The translations under genes were made by a program, and so were the position numbers. From Pseudomonadales bacterium (GTDB lineage Bacteria > Pseudomonadota > Gammaproteobacteria > Pseudomonadales > Ketobacteraceae), in the NCBI GenBank assembly GCA_020062665.1, contig JAGUVW010000043.1, forward strand, positions 121,781 to 185,780: a DNA stretch of 64,000 bases, in the 5' to 3' direction. Numbering within the stretch: the stretch's first letter is position 1; every line of letters starts with the position of its first letter. Shown here piece after piece: positions 34,846 to 44,033 of this stretch. The notes beneath the pieces are model-generated. The model worked only from the letters and a program-made list of their open reading frames with translations, was not told the origin of the DNA and ran no database searches.

Positions 34846-36617
34846 GTCTGTACCCCACACCTCATCAAATCACGTTGCAAAAAGGCCATAATGAACTTCT
34901 GGTATTCCACTGCGAATAGATCTCTCTCAACGGATTCTCCATCCCATTGAGCGATGCTCTCGGGTAAGCGTGCAGCCAACACAAGCAACTCAGAAAGCCT
35001 GTTGTTTGATATGTTCAGCGCCGCCCATGCAAGCTCACCGATCATTTGCTTGTCACCACATTGATGGTGGAGCATTAGCGCCTTCATGTTCAACAACCAC
35101 GCCGCATCGCCCACATCGTGATCGTCTCGCCACTCCAGCATCGCCCCTCCTTCCAATACCTCGCTTAGACCGTCATCTACCCTTCGCAACATCTCTGCAG
35201 ACACATCGCCACGATAATAAGCCAATGGAAACTCATAGCGCTCCAAATCCTTCTCGCCGAACTCTAGCGGATCGCGAACCTCAGCAATAATACGATGTGC
35301 ATCATCAAATCTCCCGAAAGCCATCTTGGCTGCAATCTGATTCAAAGCAACCAGGCGATGATATGTTCCGCTATGCTGCACGACTGAATCCCAGAACGTC
35401 TCATTGGTTTCATACTTAGATATAAAGTTTCTTGTAGCTTCGAAATTTCCGACGCACAGCAAAAGCATAGCGCAGACAAACATCTTGGCTCGCACCTGTG
35501 AAAAACCGCGAGCAGCAAAAACCATCACGGCAACCAGCACCACAACTAGAACCGGCAGATAGAGGTATCGTGGCGCAACCGAAAACAGACCAGGAAAAAT
35601 AGGGACCAAATTGATAACGGGTAACACCATGAGAAGCCCCACTATCACTACCAAACTGCGGACCTTACGGAAGTAAAAAAGTCCTGCCAGGCAGGCACCT
35701 CCAACCAAGAGAAACAGGCTCAGCACCGCCCCATGATAAACCTCGAAGGAATTTTTAAGATCAGCTGCATAAAAAGGCTGCACATCGTGCCATGGCAATA
35801 GAATCAGTCGGACATATTGGATCAACGATTCTGCAATCAACACAGCATGCTCATCAATGCTGACATCATTTATAGTGTTTGTGGTCAACACACTTTGCCC
35901 AACCACAAACTGGCGCACCGAGAAATAGACCAACACCGCGGCACACATTGAGCCAAACACGCTCCACAGTTCGGTCGACCTTAAAAAGCTTTTCGGAAAG
36001 GCGGCAAAATCGTTGAAACGCTTTATCAACGCTATGGCAGGCAACACCAACAAGAAAGGCAGGGCCGCCTCTTTGGAAAACAAAGCCAACAAGAAGCAGA
36101 AGGCAGCAACCGATATAGCCACCTTTTTGTCTACAACAAAGACATACGCACCCAAACCAAGCAACAGAAATATGGCGCACAAAATCTCGAAACGGGCAGA
36201 CACCCAAGCCACGGGCTCTGCCATAAAAGGCAAACTCCCCACACTCATGGACACCGCCGTAGCCAGCATCAGCCTTAGAGCAAAAGAACAACAACCAGCA
36301 AGCAAGAAGTAACAGAAGCCGAAGACCTGCAAAACAACAATGGAGTGCAACAGGATATTGATAAAATGCGATAGGGTTGGATTGACCCCTAAAAAAGCTC
36401 CCTCCAGCCAGAAGCTGGCATAGCCCAGGGGCCGGAAAAAATTCGTTCCGACAAACATACTGGGCTGAACGCCCATATCCTGTTCCGCTGCAAGCTGCTT
36501 CAACAAATATATGTCATCCCAGACATAGCCGGCACTCAGGAGGGGAAAGAACAAAAAGAGAAAATAAAAAACGATGTTGATTGCCACCAATGCAGCAATC
36601 AGATGTTGTCTAATCAT
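34788..36617 (-). CDS. Polytopic membrane protein, GT-C glycosyltransferase-like
   Basis: 609 aa with about ten to eleven hydrophobic helices in the first 420 residues and a helical, possibly TPR-like soluble tail. The first loop contains YVWDDIYLL, an acidic pair like the catalytic Asp of GT-C (PMT/ArnT-like) glycosyltransferases. FSKEAALPFLL and APRYLYLPVL are also family-like. A role in glycosylating the pilus is possible from position only. It is the last gene of the Tad locus, 31 nt after tadE. Its final 19 codons overlap the conserved 3' end of the dehydrogenase gene on the other strand, suggesting stop-codon loss and extension. Confidence 0.8.
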   Translation of the reverse strand: MIRQHLIAALVAINIVFYFLFLFFPLLSAGYVWDDIYLLKQLAAEQDMGVQPSMFVGTNFFRPLGYASFWLEGAFLGVNPTLSHFINILLHSIVVLQVFGFCYFLLAGCCSFALRLMLATAVSMSVGSLPFMAEPVAWVSARFEILCAIFLLLGLGAYVFVVDKKVAISVAAFCFLLALFSKEAALPFLLVLPAIALIKRFNDFAAFPKSFLRSTELWSVFGSMCAAVLVYFSVRQFVVGQSVLTTNTINDVSIDEHAVLIAESLIQYVRLILLPWHDVQPFYAADLKNSFEVYHGAVLSLFLLVGGACLAGLFYFRKVRSLVVIVGLLMVLPVINLVPIFPGLFSVAPRYLYLPVLVVVLVAVMVFAARGFSQVRAKMFVCAMLLLCVGNFEATRNFISKYETNETFWDSVVQHSGTYHRLVALNQIAAKMAFGRFDDAHRIIAEVRDPLEFGEKDLERYEFPLAYYRGDVSAEMLRRVDDGLSEVLEGGAMLEWRDDHDVGDAAWLLNMKALMLHHQCGDKQMIGELAWAALNISNNRLSELLVLAARLPESIAQWDGESVERDLFAVEYQKFIMAFLQRDLMRCGVQTHTSRFNKLDVSQRPPPIF

Positions 36618-36648
36618 TATGCGATGACATCAAATTGAACTTCAGCAA

Positions 36649-37269
36649 TCACCAGTTACCCTGATTGGCAGCCACTATACGAGCGGGAGTTTGCATGCGA
36701 ACGGTAGCCACTGCACTAATCACTGTCCCATTGCTCTGGCCATCGACATCTTCGTTGTCCGCCGTAAACAGCTTCATATTCATAAATGGCACTTTGCTGT
36801 CAAAATTGTAGCTTACGCGGATACGAAGAATATTGGCGTCCTGGTAATTGGTTCCATCGCATAGAGTTATTGCAGGATTACGAAACTGAAGGCCGAAATT
36901 AGGTATTTCGCAATTGCCAAGCGGACCATCACAAACAGCTCCTTCGGTAGGCGGCTCACCGCAGCGAACAAACATCTGATAGGTTGGGTTCAACACCTGA
37001 ATCTGAATGTCGTTAGGACTAATCGCAGAAGGCCCTACCCTTGAAGCAGCCATGCGCGTAGCCGCTTCCGCTTGCATCCTGCCAATATTAATGCTGCTGA
37101 CTGCGCCCTCTCTTGCCGCCATCAGCGCCGCATATTCCAGATTTGCCCGAGCCTGGTACAACAACCCCAAATGCACTACACCCAAACCCATCAGGATCAC
37201 GACAGGGAACACCATGAGGGTTTCCACCATGGAAACTCCAGACTGGTTGTGCGTTCCACCCGTTTTCAT
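36649..37269 (-). CDS. TadE-like pilus assembly protein
   Basis: Pseudopilin of the Tad system, 206 aa. Short leader MKTGGTHNQSG followed by VSMVETLMVFPVVILMGLGVVHLGLLYQA: a prepilin-type cleavage site G/VSMVE with Glu at +5, then one hydrophobic helix. The C-terminal domain is about 170 residues with several cysteines (CGEPPTEGAVCDGPLGNCE), possibly disulfide-bonded in the periplasm. It needs a prepilin peptidase, which is not encoded here. Confidence 0.88.
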   Translation of the reverse strand: MKTGGTHNQSGVSMVETLMVFPVVILMGLGVVHLGLLYQARANLEYAALMAAREGAVSSINIGRMQAEAATRMAASRVGPSAISPNDIQIQVLNPTYQMFVRCGEPPTEGAVCDGPLGNCEIPNFGLQFRNPAITLCDGTNYQDANILRIRVSYNFDSKVPFMNMKLFTADNEDVDGQSNGTVISAVATVRMQTPARIVAANQGNW

Positions 37270-37284
37270 ATCGCTGCCTTTATG

Positions 37285-37956
37285 TCAGTCAACAATTGTC
37301 AGAATAATCGATTTGTCATCACGCCCACCGCGGCGTTCACTCTCCTCAACCAATGCCCGAGCTTTGCCCATAAGAGAATACTGATCAGATACCAGAACCG
37401 AAAGTATCGCATCATCGTCCAGTTGATCTGATATCCCATCTGACATCAGGGCAAGAATATCGCCTGCCACAAGCTCGTGCCGCGTCACTTCAACATTGAT
37501 TCTTGGTTTGATACCAACGGCATTCGTCACAACCTGCTTCACAACATTGGGTGCCTTCTGCACCTGCCGAATATGATCCCGGGTTAATTGCCGAATGGTT
37601 CCATCCCTCACAAGATAGATGCGGCTATCACCAACATTGAAGCAGTGAAGCTTGTTAGACTGTCTCCACCCTACCGTAACCGTCGAAGCCATACCGCCAC
37701 GGTTTGTAGAAGATGCCACTTCGAACACGTGTTGGTTGGCCAACTCAATGGAATGCAGGATCAGCTCCTCAGTGAGCGGCACCTCATCAAGCGCCGCACA
37801 TAACGTATCCACCACCGCACGCGAGGCAATATCACCAGACGGCCCGCCGCCAACTCCATCAGCAACAACAAACAATCCCTTGGATGGCAAAGACAAGCAT
37901 GCATCTTCGTTTGTATCGGATTTACTTCCCTTTTGGCTGAAACTGACGGATTGCAT
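37285..37956 (-). CDS. PP2C-type serine/threonine phosphatase
   Basis: Metal-dependent protein phosphatase, 223 aa, PppA/Stp1-like and cytosolic. Motifs: KSDTNEDAC (metal Asp), LFVVADGVGGGPSGDIAS (DG(V)GG), GMASTVTVGW, FNVGDSRIYLVRDG, LALMSDGISD, and a final GGRDDKSIILT where DD stands for the usual DN. It sits within the Tad operon, 2 nt after the TPR lipoprotein gene, and is the natural partner of the kinase at the head of the locus. Confidence 0.93.
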   Translation of the reverse strand: MQSVSFSQKGSKSDTNEDACLSLPSKGLFVVADGVGGGPSGDIASRAVVDTLCAALDEVPLTEELILHSIELANQHVFEVASSTNRGGMASTVTVGWRQSNKLHCFNVGDSRIYLVRDGTIRQLTRDHIRQVQKAPNVVKQVVTNAVGIKPRINVEVTRHELVAGDILALMSDGISDQLDDDAILSVLVSDQYSLMGKARALVEESERRGGRDDKSIILTIVD

Positions 37957-37958
37957 GG

Positions 37959-38510
37959 CTATTTTTTTAACGCCCCGGCTATACGATCAAGCGATTGCGT
38001 ATCAGCTTCGTCTCGCCCATCAACAGCAAAAGCGTCGATATGCCCCAATAGTCTCGATACTTTTTCAAGGTTGGCGTTCCGATCTGCCGTCGCAGCGAAG
38101 TACTTGAAATGGCTTTCGGCCTGCATCAACCGGATTGAGGCCAAATTATAATGTGCTTTTCCATGCCGGGGGTTCGCTGCAATAGTGCGCTCGAAGTAAT
38201 CTGCGGATTTCGCGTATTCCCCACGCCGATATGCAATGGATCCTAACCGATATAATGCATTTTCCTCTTCATTTTTGAGTGTCAACATAGCACTGTATTC
38301 CACTTCCGCAGCATCAAGATCTCCGTTGGAATAGTGCTTTTCACCCTGATCATAATGAGCTTTCAGCTTGCCAATCAGCACCTCTATCTCTGCTCTTTTC
38401 TTTTGATTTTTAACGAGGGCATCTTCTAGAGTGTCTGACCCCAGCACTGCACAACCAGGCACCAAAAACAACAAGCTCAGCAGGAGCGAGACCCTACTCA
38501 AGTTCCCCAT
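37959..38510 (-). CDS. TadD-like TPR lipoprotein
   Basis: Outer-membrane lipoprotein with TPRs that in Tad systems helps localise the secretin (TadD family). ATG at 38510 (MGNLSRVSLLLSLLFLVPGCAVLG) gives 183 aa and a lipobox ending GC; ATG 38522 is an alternative. TPR-type helices follow, e.g. ALYRLGSIAYRRGEYAKSADYFERTIAANPRHGKAHYNLASIRLMQ. It overlaps the FHA/TPR gene by 13 nt. Confidence 0.82.
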   Translation of the reverse strand: MGNLSRVSLLLSLLFLVPGCAVLGSDTLEDALVKNQKKRAEIEVLIGKLKAHYDQGEKHYSNGDLDAAEVEYSAMLTLKNEEENALYRLGSIAYRRGEYAKSADYFERTIAANPRHGKAHYNLASIRLMQAESHFKYFAATADRNANLEKVSRLLGHIDAFAVDGRDEADTQSLDRIAGALKK

Positions 38511-40096
38511 TTTTCGTACCATGCCAGCTTGGCTCCCGCTTTTGTATTATATTCAGTACCGGGGGGCAGAAGTTCGACCACCTCCTGCCAAAGGGCTTTT
38601 GCCTTACTTGTATTGACGTACTCGAGACGCAACGCCTGACGATACAGCTGCATTGCTCGGTTATTGGCGTTATCGATGGCAATTCTCGCAGCGACATTTT
38701 CGCCAATCTCGAGGGATTTTTGCCACATTTTGTAAGCCTTGTGATGCTCTCCAGCACGAGCAGCCTCGTTGCCAAGCGCCACATATTCGCTCATTACACG
38801 AGAAGAAATACTTCGCGAATAAGTACTCTTGCGACCCGAGAATGCACTGGATTCCTTCTGCATGAATGTCATCCAGTCGTTAAACGCTGCCTCTTTGTCG
38901 CCGCGATCATAGGCAGATTGGCCAGACATATACAATGTCTGAAGAGAAAACAACGTGCCATGCAATTTCTGAAGATCCGATTTTGCTTGCGCGGTAACTG
39001 AGCCATCATTCATGTATGGCTTGAGGGAGCTGAGTGCTCTCTCCACGTTGCCCTGCATATAATCCTGTTCCGCAGAGATCATCGCAGCCTGCGCCTTTCC
39101 AGTGCTATCCGGAGCAGCCGCAACAGGTGCCCTGGCAACGGTTTTTCTGGCAGGTTCCACTTTTGGTTTCGGTGGCGTAACAGCTTCAGCTCGACCAACT
39201 TCCGGCTCTCTCGCAACAGGCGCAGAAACAACGGCTTCAGATTTGGGCGCTGCAACAAGGCTTGGGGGGGGAGCAATCGACGGAGGCGGAGCAGAACCTT
39301 CATCTTCGCTCCGCACACCAGATGCATCTGCCTGTTCAGCAACAGCTGGCGCATCAGATTTTTGCGGGGCAACGGGGGCGGGAGAGACTCGCGGCGTATC
39401 AACAGCAACTCCTGATGAAGCACTCTGCGGCGTTCCCGCTAGGTCGACTTCACCCACAAAACCTGGTGCCTGAACAGCACCTTGCCAGTACTGAAAACCG
39501 AACCACCCACACAACACAACAATAAAAAGCACAGATGCGTTAATCAACACGCGCTTGTAAGGTGAAGGACCAAAGATCGCGTTGTCAGCTCCGTCCTTGC
39601 CCTTGTTATCATGAAGTGAGCGCTTAGGCTTCTGGCTCCGACCATCCTGCTTCGCCCCCTTGGCATCGGACGCTCCAGACTGAAATTTCAAGGCAACGTC
39701 GCCAAGACGTATGGCGTCATTTTCCTCTAGAATTACGCGCGAAACCTTGTAGCCGTTTACCTTAATTCCATTGAGGCTCTCAAGATCATTGATAACAAAA
39801 CGGCCGGATTGAAAAATGATTTCTGCATGACGACGGGATACACCCTTACCCTGCAATACCAAATCGCACTCGCTACCCCGCCCCATGACGAAAGGAAACG
39901 TGGTGATAGGATAGTGCTCGCCGTTCTCTCCGGCCAGATATGCAACGGAACTGCTGCTATCGGAATCGGTATAGACTTCTGTCCTGTCAGAATCCCAGTT
40001 CGCATCCGTCGCAGGGACAGACTGACTAAGACCGCCTTTTTTTAGGTCGAGTACAGGTGTGGATTCAACTACAAAATCTTCGACACCGTTTTTCAT
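38498..40096 (-). CDS. Membrane protein with N-terminal FHA domain and C-terminal TPR-like helices
   Basis: 532 aa from the ATG at 40096 (AAGGA 8 nt upstream; open to 40177). Residues 67-138 form an FHA phospho-threonine-binding domain: GRGSECDLVL, GVSRRHAEI, NDLESLNGIKVNG. One transmembrane helix at 184-204, a Pro/Ala-rich periplasmic spacer to about 350, then alpha-helical repeats. The FHA domain would be cytoplasmic and the repeats periplasmic, linking phospho-signals to the envelope. A Thr-rich acidic stretch before FHA (DRTEVYTDSD, 37-46) could be a phospho-acceptor, as in GarA-like proteins. Confidence 0.85.
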   Translation of the reverse strand: MKNGVEDFVVESTPVLDLKKGGLSQSVPATDANWDSDRTEVYTDSDSSSSVAYLAGENGEHYPITTFPFVMGRGSECDLVLQGKGVSRRHAEIIFQSGRFVINDLESLNGIKVNGYKVSRVILEENDAIRLGDVALKFQSGASDAKGAKQDGRSQKPKRSLHDNKGKDGADNAIFGPSPYKRVLINASVLFIVVLCGWFGFQYWQGAVQAPGFVGEVDLAGTPQSASSGVAVDTPRVSPAPVAPQKSDAPAVAEQADASGVRSEDEGSAPPPSIAPPPSLVAAPKSEAVVSAPVAREPEVGRAEAVTPPKPKVEPARKTVARAPVAAAPDSTGKAQAAMISAEQDYMQGNVERALSSLKPYMNDGSVTAQAKSDLQKLHGTLFSLQTLYMSGQSAYDRGDKEAAFNDWMTFMQKESSAFSGRKSTYSRSISSRVMSEYVALGNEAARAGEHHKAYKMWQKSLEIGENVAARIAIDNANNRAMQLYRQALRLEYVNTSKAKALWQEVVELLPPGTEYNTKAGAKLAWYEKWGT

Positions 40097-40169
40097 TTTC
40101 TGAGTCCTTCGATCCGTTCCGAGAACGAACATAGTATAGTTTTTGTTATTCTGACGATTAATTGACAAT

Positions 40170-40532
40170 TTAATCAAAAATCAGATAGTCATCCAAGTTA
40201 ATTCCTGTTCGGTTCCGGTTACCATCGGCAATCTCCAGAACGGCATAGGTTCCCTTGGGCGAAAACCTAAACCTGTTTGGCATCACGCCATCAGAATACT
40301 GCAATACTTTCCACTGCCTACTCAAAAAAATCACATCGATGGGAAATCGCATGCCGATGGTATGGATTCCGCCACAGGGCACTATCAGCATACCTGATTG
40401 ATTGTCGAGGGATCGATGGGCCAATAAACCGACCAATCGCGATCGAAAACTCGATGCGACCGTTATATCCAACCCGGTTTCCCGAACGTCATCTTGATCT
40501 CGGCGAACGCTGAGTCTGGAGATTGGTGACAT
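40170..40532 (-). CDS. DUF192 (UPF0127) family protein
   Basis: 120-aa protein with the DUF192 core: ASSFRSRLVGLLAHRSLDNQSGMLIVPCGGIHTIGMRFPIDVIFL, then KGTYAVLEIADG. Function of the family is not known. There is no signal peptide, unlike many DUF192 proteins. It sits between tadC and the FHA/TPR gene. Confidence 0.85.
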   Translation of the reverse strand: MSPISRLSVRRDQDDVRETGLDITVASSFRSRLVGLLAHRSLDNQSGMLIVPCGGIHTIGMRFPIDVIFLSRQWKVLQYSDGVMPNRFRFSPKGTYAVLEIADGNRNRTGINLDDYLIFD

Positions 40533-40539
40533 ATGGGGT

Positions 40540-41475
40540 TCAAGTCAGCAGCAGTCTGAGCAGCACATCCGGCAGCAGATCGCTTTCCGCCAGCTTTACC
40601 ATCATGATGAAAGCAACCAGCATAAACACAATCGGAAACAGGAACAGCATCATGGGTAGCAGCATTTTGACAGGGGCCTTGTTGGCCGCTGCTTCGGCCT
40701 CATTAAACCGCTCGGATCTGCGCTGCTCCGCCTGCACAGTCAAGACATCAACAATCTCACCACCGGTTTCTTCTGCCTGATTGATCGCAGCGACAAAGTT
40801 ACTCACTGAGACAATGTTCATTCTTGTAGACAAATCAAGCAATGCATCCCGTCTGGGCTTGCCTGCACGAATCTCGCGCAGCAGCTTGCCGAACTCATCC
40901 TTGACCGGACCATTAGGCAAACTGCTTATGGCCTGCCCCAACGAGCTCGAATAATTGAGGCCGGCACGCATGGACAGCACCAAAAGATCCAGCAAAAAGG
41001 GGAATTCTTTTGCTACCAGGCGGCGGCGGTAGGCAATCTTGTCCCTGAGCCAAATATCCGGATAGAAATACCCAATGGGACCCAGCAATATCAGAAACGC
41101 CTTAACTTCGGGGCCAAATTGCGAATCAAGCTGGAACAGTATCGCAGATACAATCACACAGAACAGCGCGAAAACTATTCTTAGCGTCACAAACTCTTCT
41201 GGCATGATCGCGTAATTCATACCGCCCGCGCTCAAGCGCTGCTGCATGCGAGCGTATGAAACATCTGATATAAATCTACGCACATCCCCTGCGAAAAGCC
41301 GTACAATCGGTTTGAATATCTTGTATATCAGGGGAGGAGGATCACGCCAGTCTTCGCTCTCCTTCGGGCGCGTTCGCAATATCAGTTTCAACAAGCCAAA
41401 CACGCCTGCTGCACATCCTGCTGCAACCAGCATTGGCGGTAAAAACGGATATAACCAGCGGACACTATCAAACAT
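40540..41475 (-). CDS. tadC: TadC, inner-membrane platform protein of the Tad pilus
   Basis: Type II secretion system F-domain protein, 311 aa, with N-terminal and C-terminal transmembrane helices. The F domain includes LVLSMRAGLNYSSSLGQAISSLPNGPVKDEFGKLLREIRAGKPRRDALLDLS and the terminal LLPMMLFLFPIVFMLVAFI. Forms the platform with TadB. 1 nt after tadB. Confidence 0.93.
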   Translation of the reverse strand: MFDSVRWLYPFLPPMLVAAGCAAGVFGLLKLILRTRPKESEDWRDPPPLIYKIFKPIVRLFAGDVRRFISDVSYARMQQRLSAGGMNYAIMPEEFVTLRIVFALFCVIVSAILFQLDSQFGPEVKAFLILLGPIGYFYPDIWLRDKIAYRRRLVAKEFPFLLDLLVLSMRAGLNYSSSLGQAISSLPNGPVKDEFGKLLREIRAGKPRRDALLDLSTRMNIVSVSNFVAAINQAEETGGEIVDVLTVQAEQRRSERFNEAEAAANKAPVKMLLPMMLFLFPIVFMLVAFIMMVKLAESDLLPDVLLRLLLT

Positions 41476-41476
41476 A

Positions 41477-42364
41477 TCAAATGTCGACCGATACTATTTT
41501 ACGGATCAGTATGTACGCCATGGCTGCCATAGCGAGCATGATGCCCAGCCAGATCATGCCCAAGCGGGTAGTAAACAACATCAGCATGGCATCCGTCTCG
41601 ATCTTGAAAAACACATAACCAATAATGACTGGAAAAAACGTCGCCAGGGTACCCTGTGCCCGCCCCATGGATGTCAGCGCATTAATCTTTCCTTCCACTT
41701 TGATCTTCTCTCGCAGTGTTTTGGACAAGGTTTCCAGTGTGTCTGCCAGATTTCCGCCAACAGCGCGGGAGATTTTGATAGCGGAATTCATCAGCACTAC
41801 TTCCTGACGATCAATTCGAGCAGCCATTCCGTCCAAAGATTCGTTCAGGTCTGTGCCAACACGATACTCCACTAGCACCTGTGCAAATTCCTGCGCCAAA
41901 GGATTGGGCTGATTCTTGACAACCTGCTGGAGAGTCTTGACCAGATTCATACCCGATCGCAGCGCTGAAGACATCGCCGCCAAGGCGTCAGGCAACTGGC
42001 CCACAAACTTGTCCGAGCGCTTGTTTTTCATTACCTTCAACACATAACCAGGCGCCACCAGAACGAAGGCCACGACGCTCACCGCAAAAATCAGGTTAGT
42101 TAACACATACAGCACAGGCCCAAGCACAACCGCTGTCAGGACTGTAATGGTAAATACCTGGCTGGGCTCCATCATCAGAACTACATCACGCAGCCCTTTG
42201 TCGACCTGGCTGATGAAAACCCTTTTATACAAAGCAAATAGCTGTCTAGAGATATTGATTACAACAATGGAAAGAAAGAAGAAACCCAGGGAAAACGCAA
42301 AAAAAATCCACGTCTGAGGATTGATGCCCGTATTATCGAGAAAGCCTTGGATTGCTGCATTCAT
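41477..42364 (-). CDS. tadB: TadB, inner-membrane platform protein of the Tad pilus
   Basis: Type II secretion F-domain protein, 295 aa. F domain: LAAMSSALRSGMNLVKTLQQVVKNQPNPLAQEFAQVLVEYRVGTDLNESLDGMA...VGGNLADTLETLSKTLREK. Hydrophobic helices at both ends. Start overlaps the tadA stop (TAATG). Confidence 0.93.
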   Translation of the reverse strand: MNAAIQGFLDNTGINPQTWIFFAFSLGFFFLSIVVINISRQLFALYKRVFISQVDKGLRDVVLMMEPSQVFTITVLTAVVLGPVLYVLTNLIFAVSVVAFVLVAPGYVLKVMKNKRSDKFVGQLPDALAAMSSALRSGMNLVKTLQQVVKNQPNPLAQEFAQVLVEYRVGTDLNESLDGMAARIDRQEVVLMNSAIKISRAVGGNLADTLETLSKTLREKIKVEGKINALTSMGRAQGTLATFFPVIIGYVFFKIETDAMLMLFTTRLGMIWLGIMLAMAAMAYILIRKIVSVDI

Positions 42365-44019
42365 TACATCAACACCTCAGATTTCTGCTTGGGAGCATTG
42401 AAGATAGAAAAATCCAGTTCAACTCCCTGCTCTCTAGCCTCCCGGAAAAATCGTGGAATGTATCCCGTCGCAACATAGTCACCCAGGATTTTGCCCTTTG
42501 AGTCGTATCCTTTTCTCACATACTCAAAAATGGTTTCAAGCATGATCTTGTCGCCCTCGATACCCGACACTTCCATGATGTGGGTTACCTTTCGAGTACC
42601 ATCTGCCAGGCGACTCTGTTGAACAAGAATATCAATTGCTGATGCGATCTGCTCCCGAATAGCTCGCGACGGCAGATCAACCCCAGCCATCATCACCATG
42701 ACCTCGAGACGGCTCAAGAAATCCAACGGAGAGTTCGCATGGCCAGTGGTAAGGGATCCATCGTGACCAGTGTTCATGGCCTGCAACATATCGAGTGCTT
42801 CGCCACCCCGACACTCACCCACTACAATTCTGTCGGGACGCATACGTAGCGAGTTAATCACTAACTCCCGAATGGTTATCTTGCCTTTCCCTTCGGCATT
42901 GGCCGGCCGGCTTTCCAGCGACACCACATGGGGCTGATTAAGACGAAGTTCCGCAGCATCCTCAATCGTTACGATGCGATCTTCTTCACCAATAAAATTC
43001 GATAGTATATTCAACAGCGTGGTTTTACCGGATCCGGTGCCGCCTGAAATCACGATATTGCGTTTGAGCTCAACCGCCTTCTTCAGAAACATCGCCATTT
43101 CATAAGAAAGAGAACCGAATTTGACAAGATCGCTCATAAAGAGCGTCTTTTTTGCGAATTTCCGGATCGTAATAGTGGGACCGTTCAGGGCAAGCGGGGG
43201 AATAATGGCATTGACGCGGGAACCATCCGCCAAGCGAGCATCTACCATTGGGGAGCTTTCATCGATTCTGCGCCCTAAAGGGGCGACAATGCGATCGATT
43301 ATGGCAAGAAGTGACTGGGAACTGGTAAATCGGTGTCCCGACAACTCCAGCCGACCTTCACGCTCGACATAAATTTGATCGGCTCCGTTTACCATCACTT
43401 CAGTGACAGAATCGTCAGCTAACAGCGGTTCCAAAGCACCCAACCCCACCGCTTCTGCGACAACCTGGCGCTTAAGTTCTGCGGCAGAAATACCATCGGG
43501 AATGTGATTGACGTGATCACGTATAATTTCAACCGTCGCCTTTTCGGCTTCAATACGCAGTTCGGCCGCATCCATCTCCTGAATATTGGCACGTTTCCTC
43601 AAATCCAGATATTCGAGAATCAATGAGTGAACTTTGCGTTTCAGAGCGATGAATTCCTCGCTCTCCTGCTTGATGATAACAGGCTTGGCCCTACGCTCAG
43701 CACCATCAAGTCCGTCGAGCTGTCTGCTCGCCGTTTTTAGCACCCGAAGTTGCAGTTCGCCAAACTGAATGGTGTCTTGAGGCTTTAACGGCAGCACATC
43801 GACAACACGTTTACCGTTGAACCAAGTCCCGTTAGTACTGCCAAGATCCTCCAGGTTTATCCCTTCCTCTGAAACAATCAACTTCGCATGGACGCGCGAC
43901 ACATGATTGTCGTTGAGAATGACATCGCAAGCGTCACCTTTCCCAAGCGTATAAGAACCTTGTTCAAACTCGAACAAGGTCTTGTTTCCATGCCTGTCAA
44001 CCACCTCGAACTTGATCAT
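42364..44019 (-). CDS. tadA: TadA/CpaF secretion ATPase with N-terminal FHA domain
   Basis: Hexameric AAA-type ATPase that powers pilus extension, 551 aa from the ATG at 44019 (upstream TTG at 44037 also in frame). Residues 22-95 are an FHA domain (YTLGKGDACDVIL, NHVSRVHAKL, EDLGSTNGTWFNG), which standard CpaF proteins lack. The ATPase has Walker A GGTGSGKT (326-333), Asp box IEDAAELRL, Walker B RIVVGECR (397-404) and His box TTGHANS (424-430). The FHA domain would let phospho-threonine signals act directly on the pilus motor. Confidence 0.94.
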   Translation of the reverse strand: MIKFEVVDRHGNKTLFEFEQGSYTLGKGDACDVILNDNHVSRVHAKLIVSEEGINLEDLGSTNGTWFNGKRVVDVLPLKPQDTIQFGELQLRVLKTASRQLDGLDGAERRAKPVIIKQESEEFIALKRKVHSLILEYLDLRKRANIQEMDAAELRIEAEKATVEIIRDHVNHIPDGISAAELKRQVVAEAVGLGALEPLLADDSVTEVMVNGADQIYVEREGRLELSGHRFTSSQSLLAIIDRIVAPLGRRIDESSPMVDARLADGSRVNAIIPPLALNGPTITIRKFAKKTLFMSDLVKFGSLSYEMAMFLKKAVELKRNIVISGGTGSGKTTLLNILSNFIGEEDRIVTIEDAAELRLNQPHVVSLESRPANAEGKGKITIRELVINSLRMRPDRIVVGECRGGEALDMLQAMNTGHDGSLTTGHANSPLDFLSRLEVMVMMAGVDLPSRAIREQIASAIDILVQQSRLADGTRKVTHIMEVSGIEGDKIMLETIFEYVRKGYDSKGKILGDYVATGYIPRFFREAREQGVELDFSIFNAPKQKSEVLM

Positions 44020-44033
44020 CGAAAGCAGAAACC

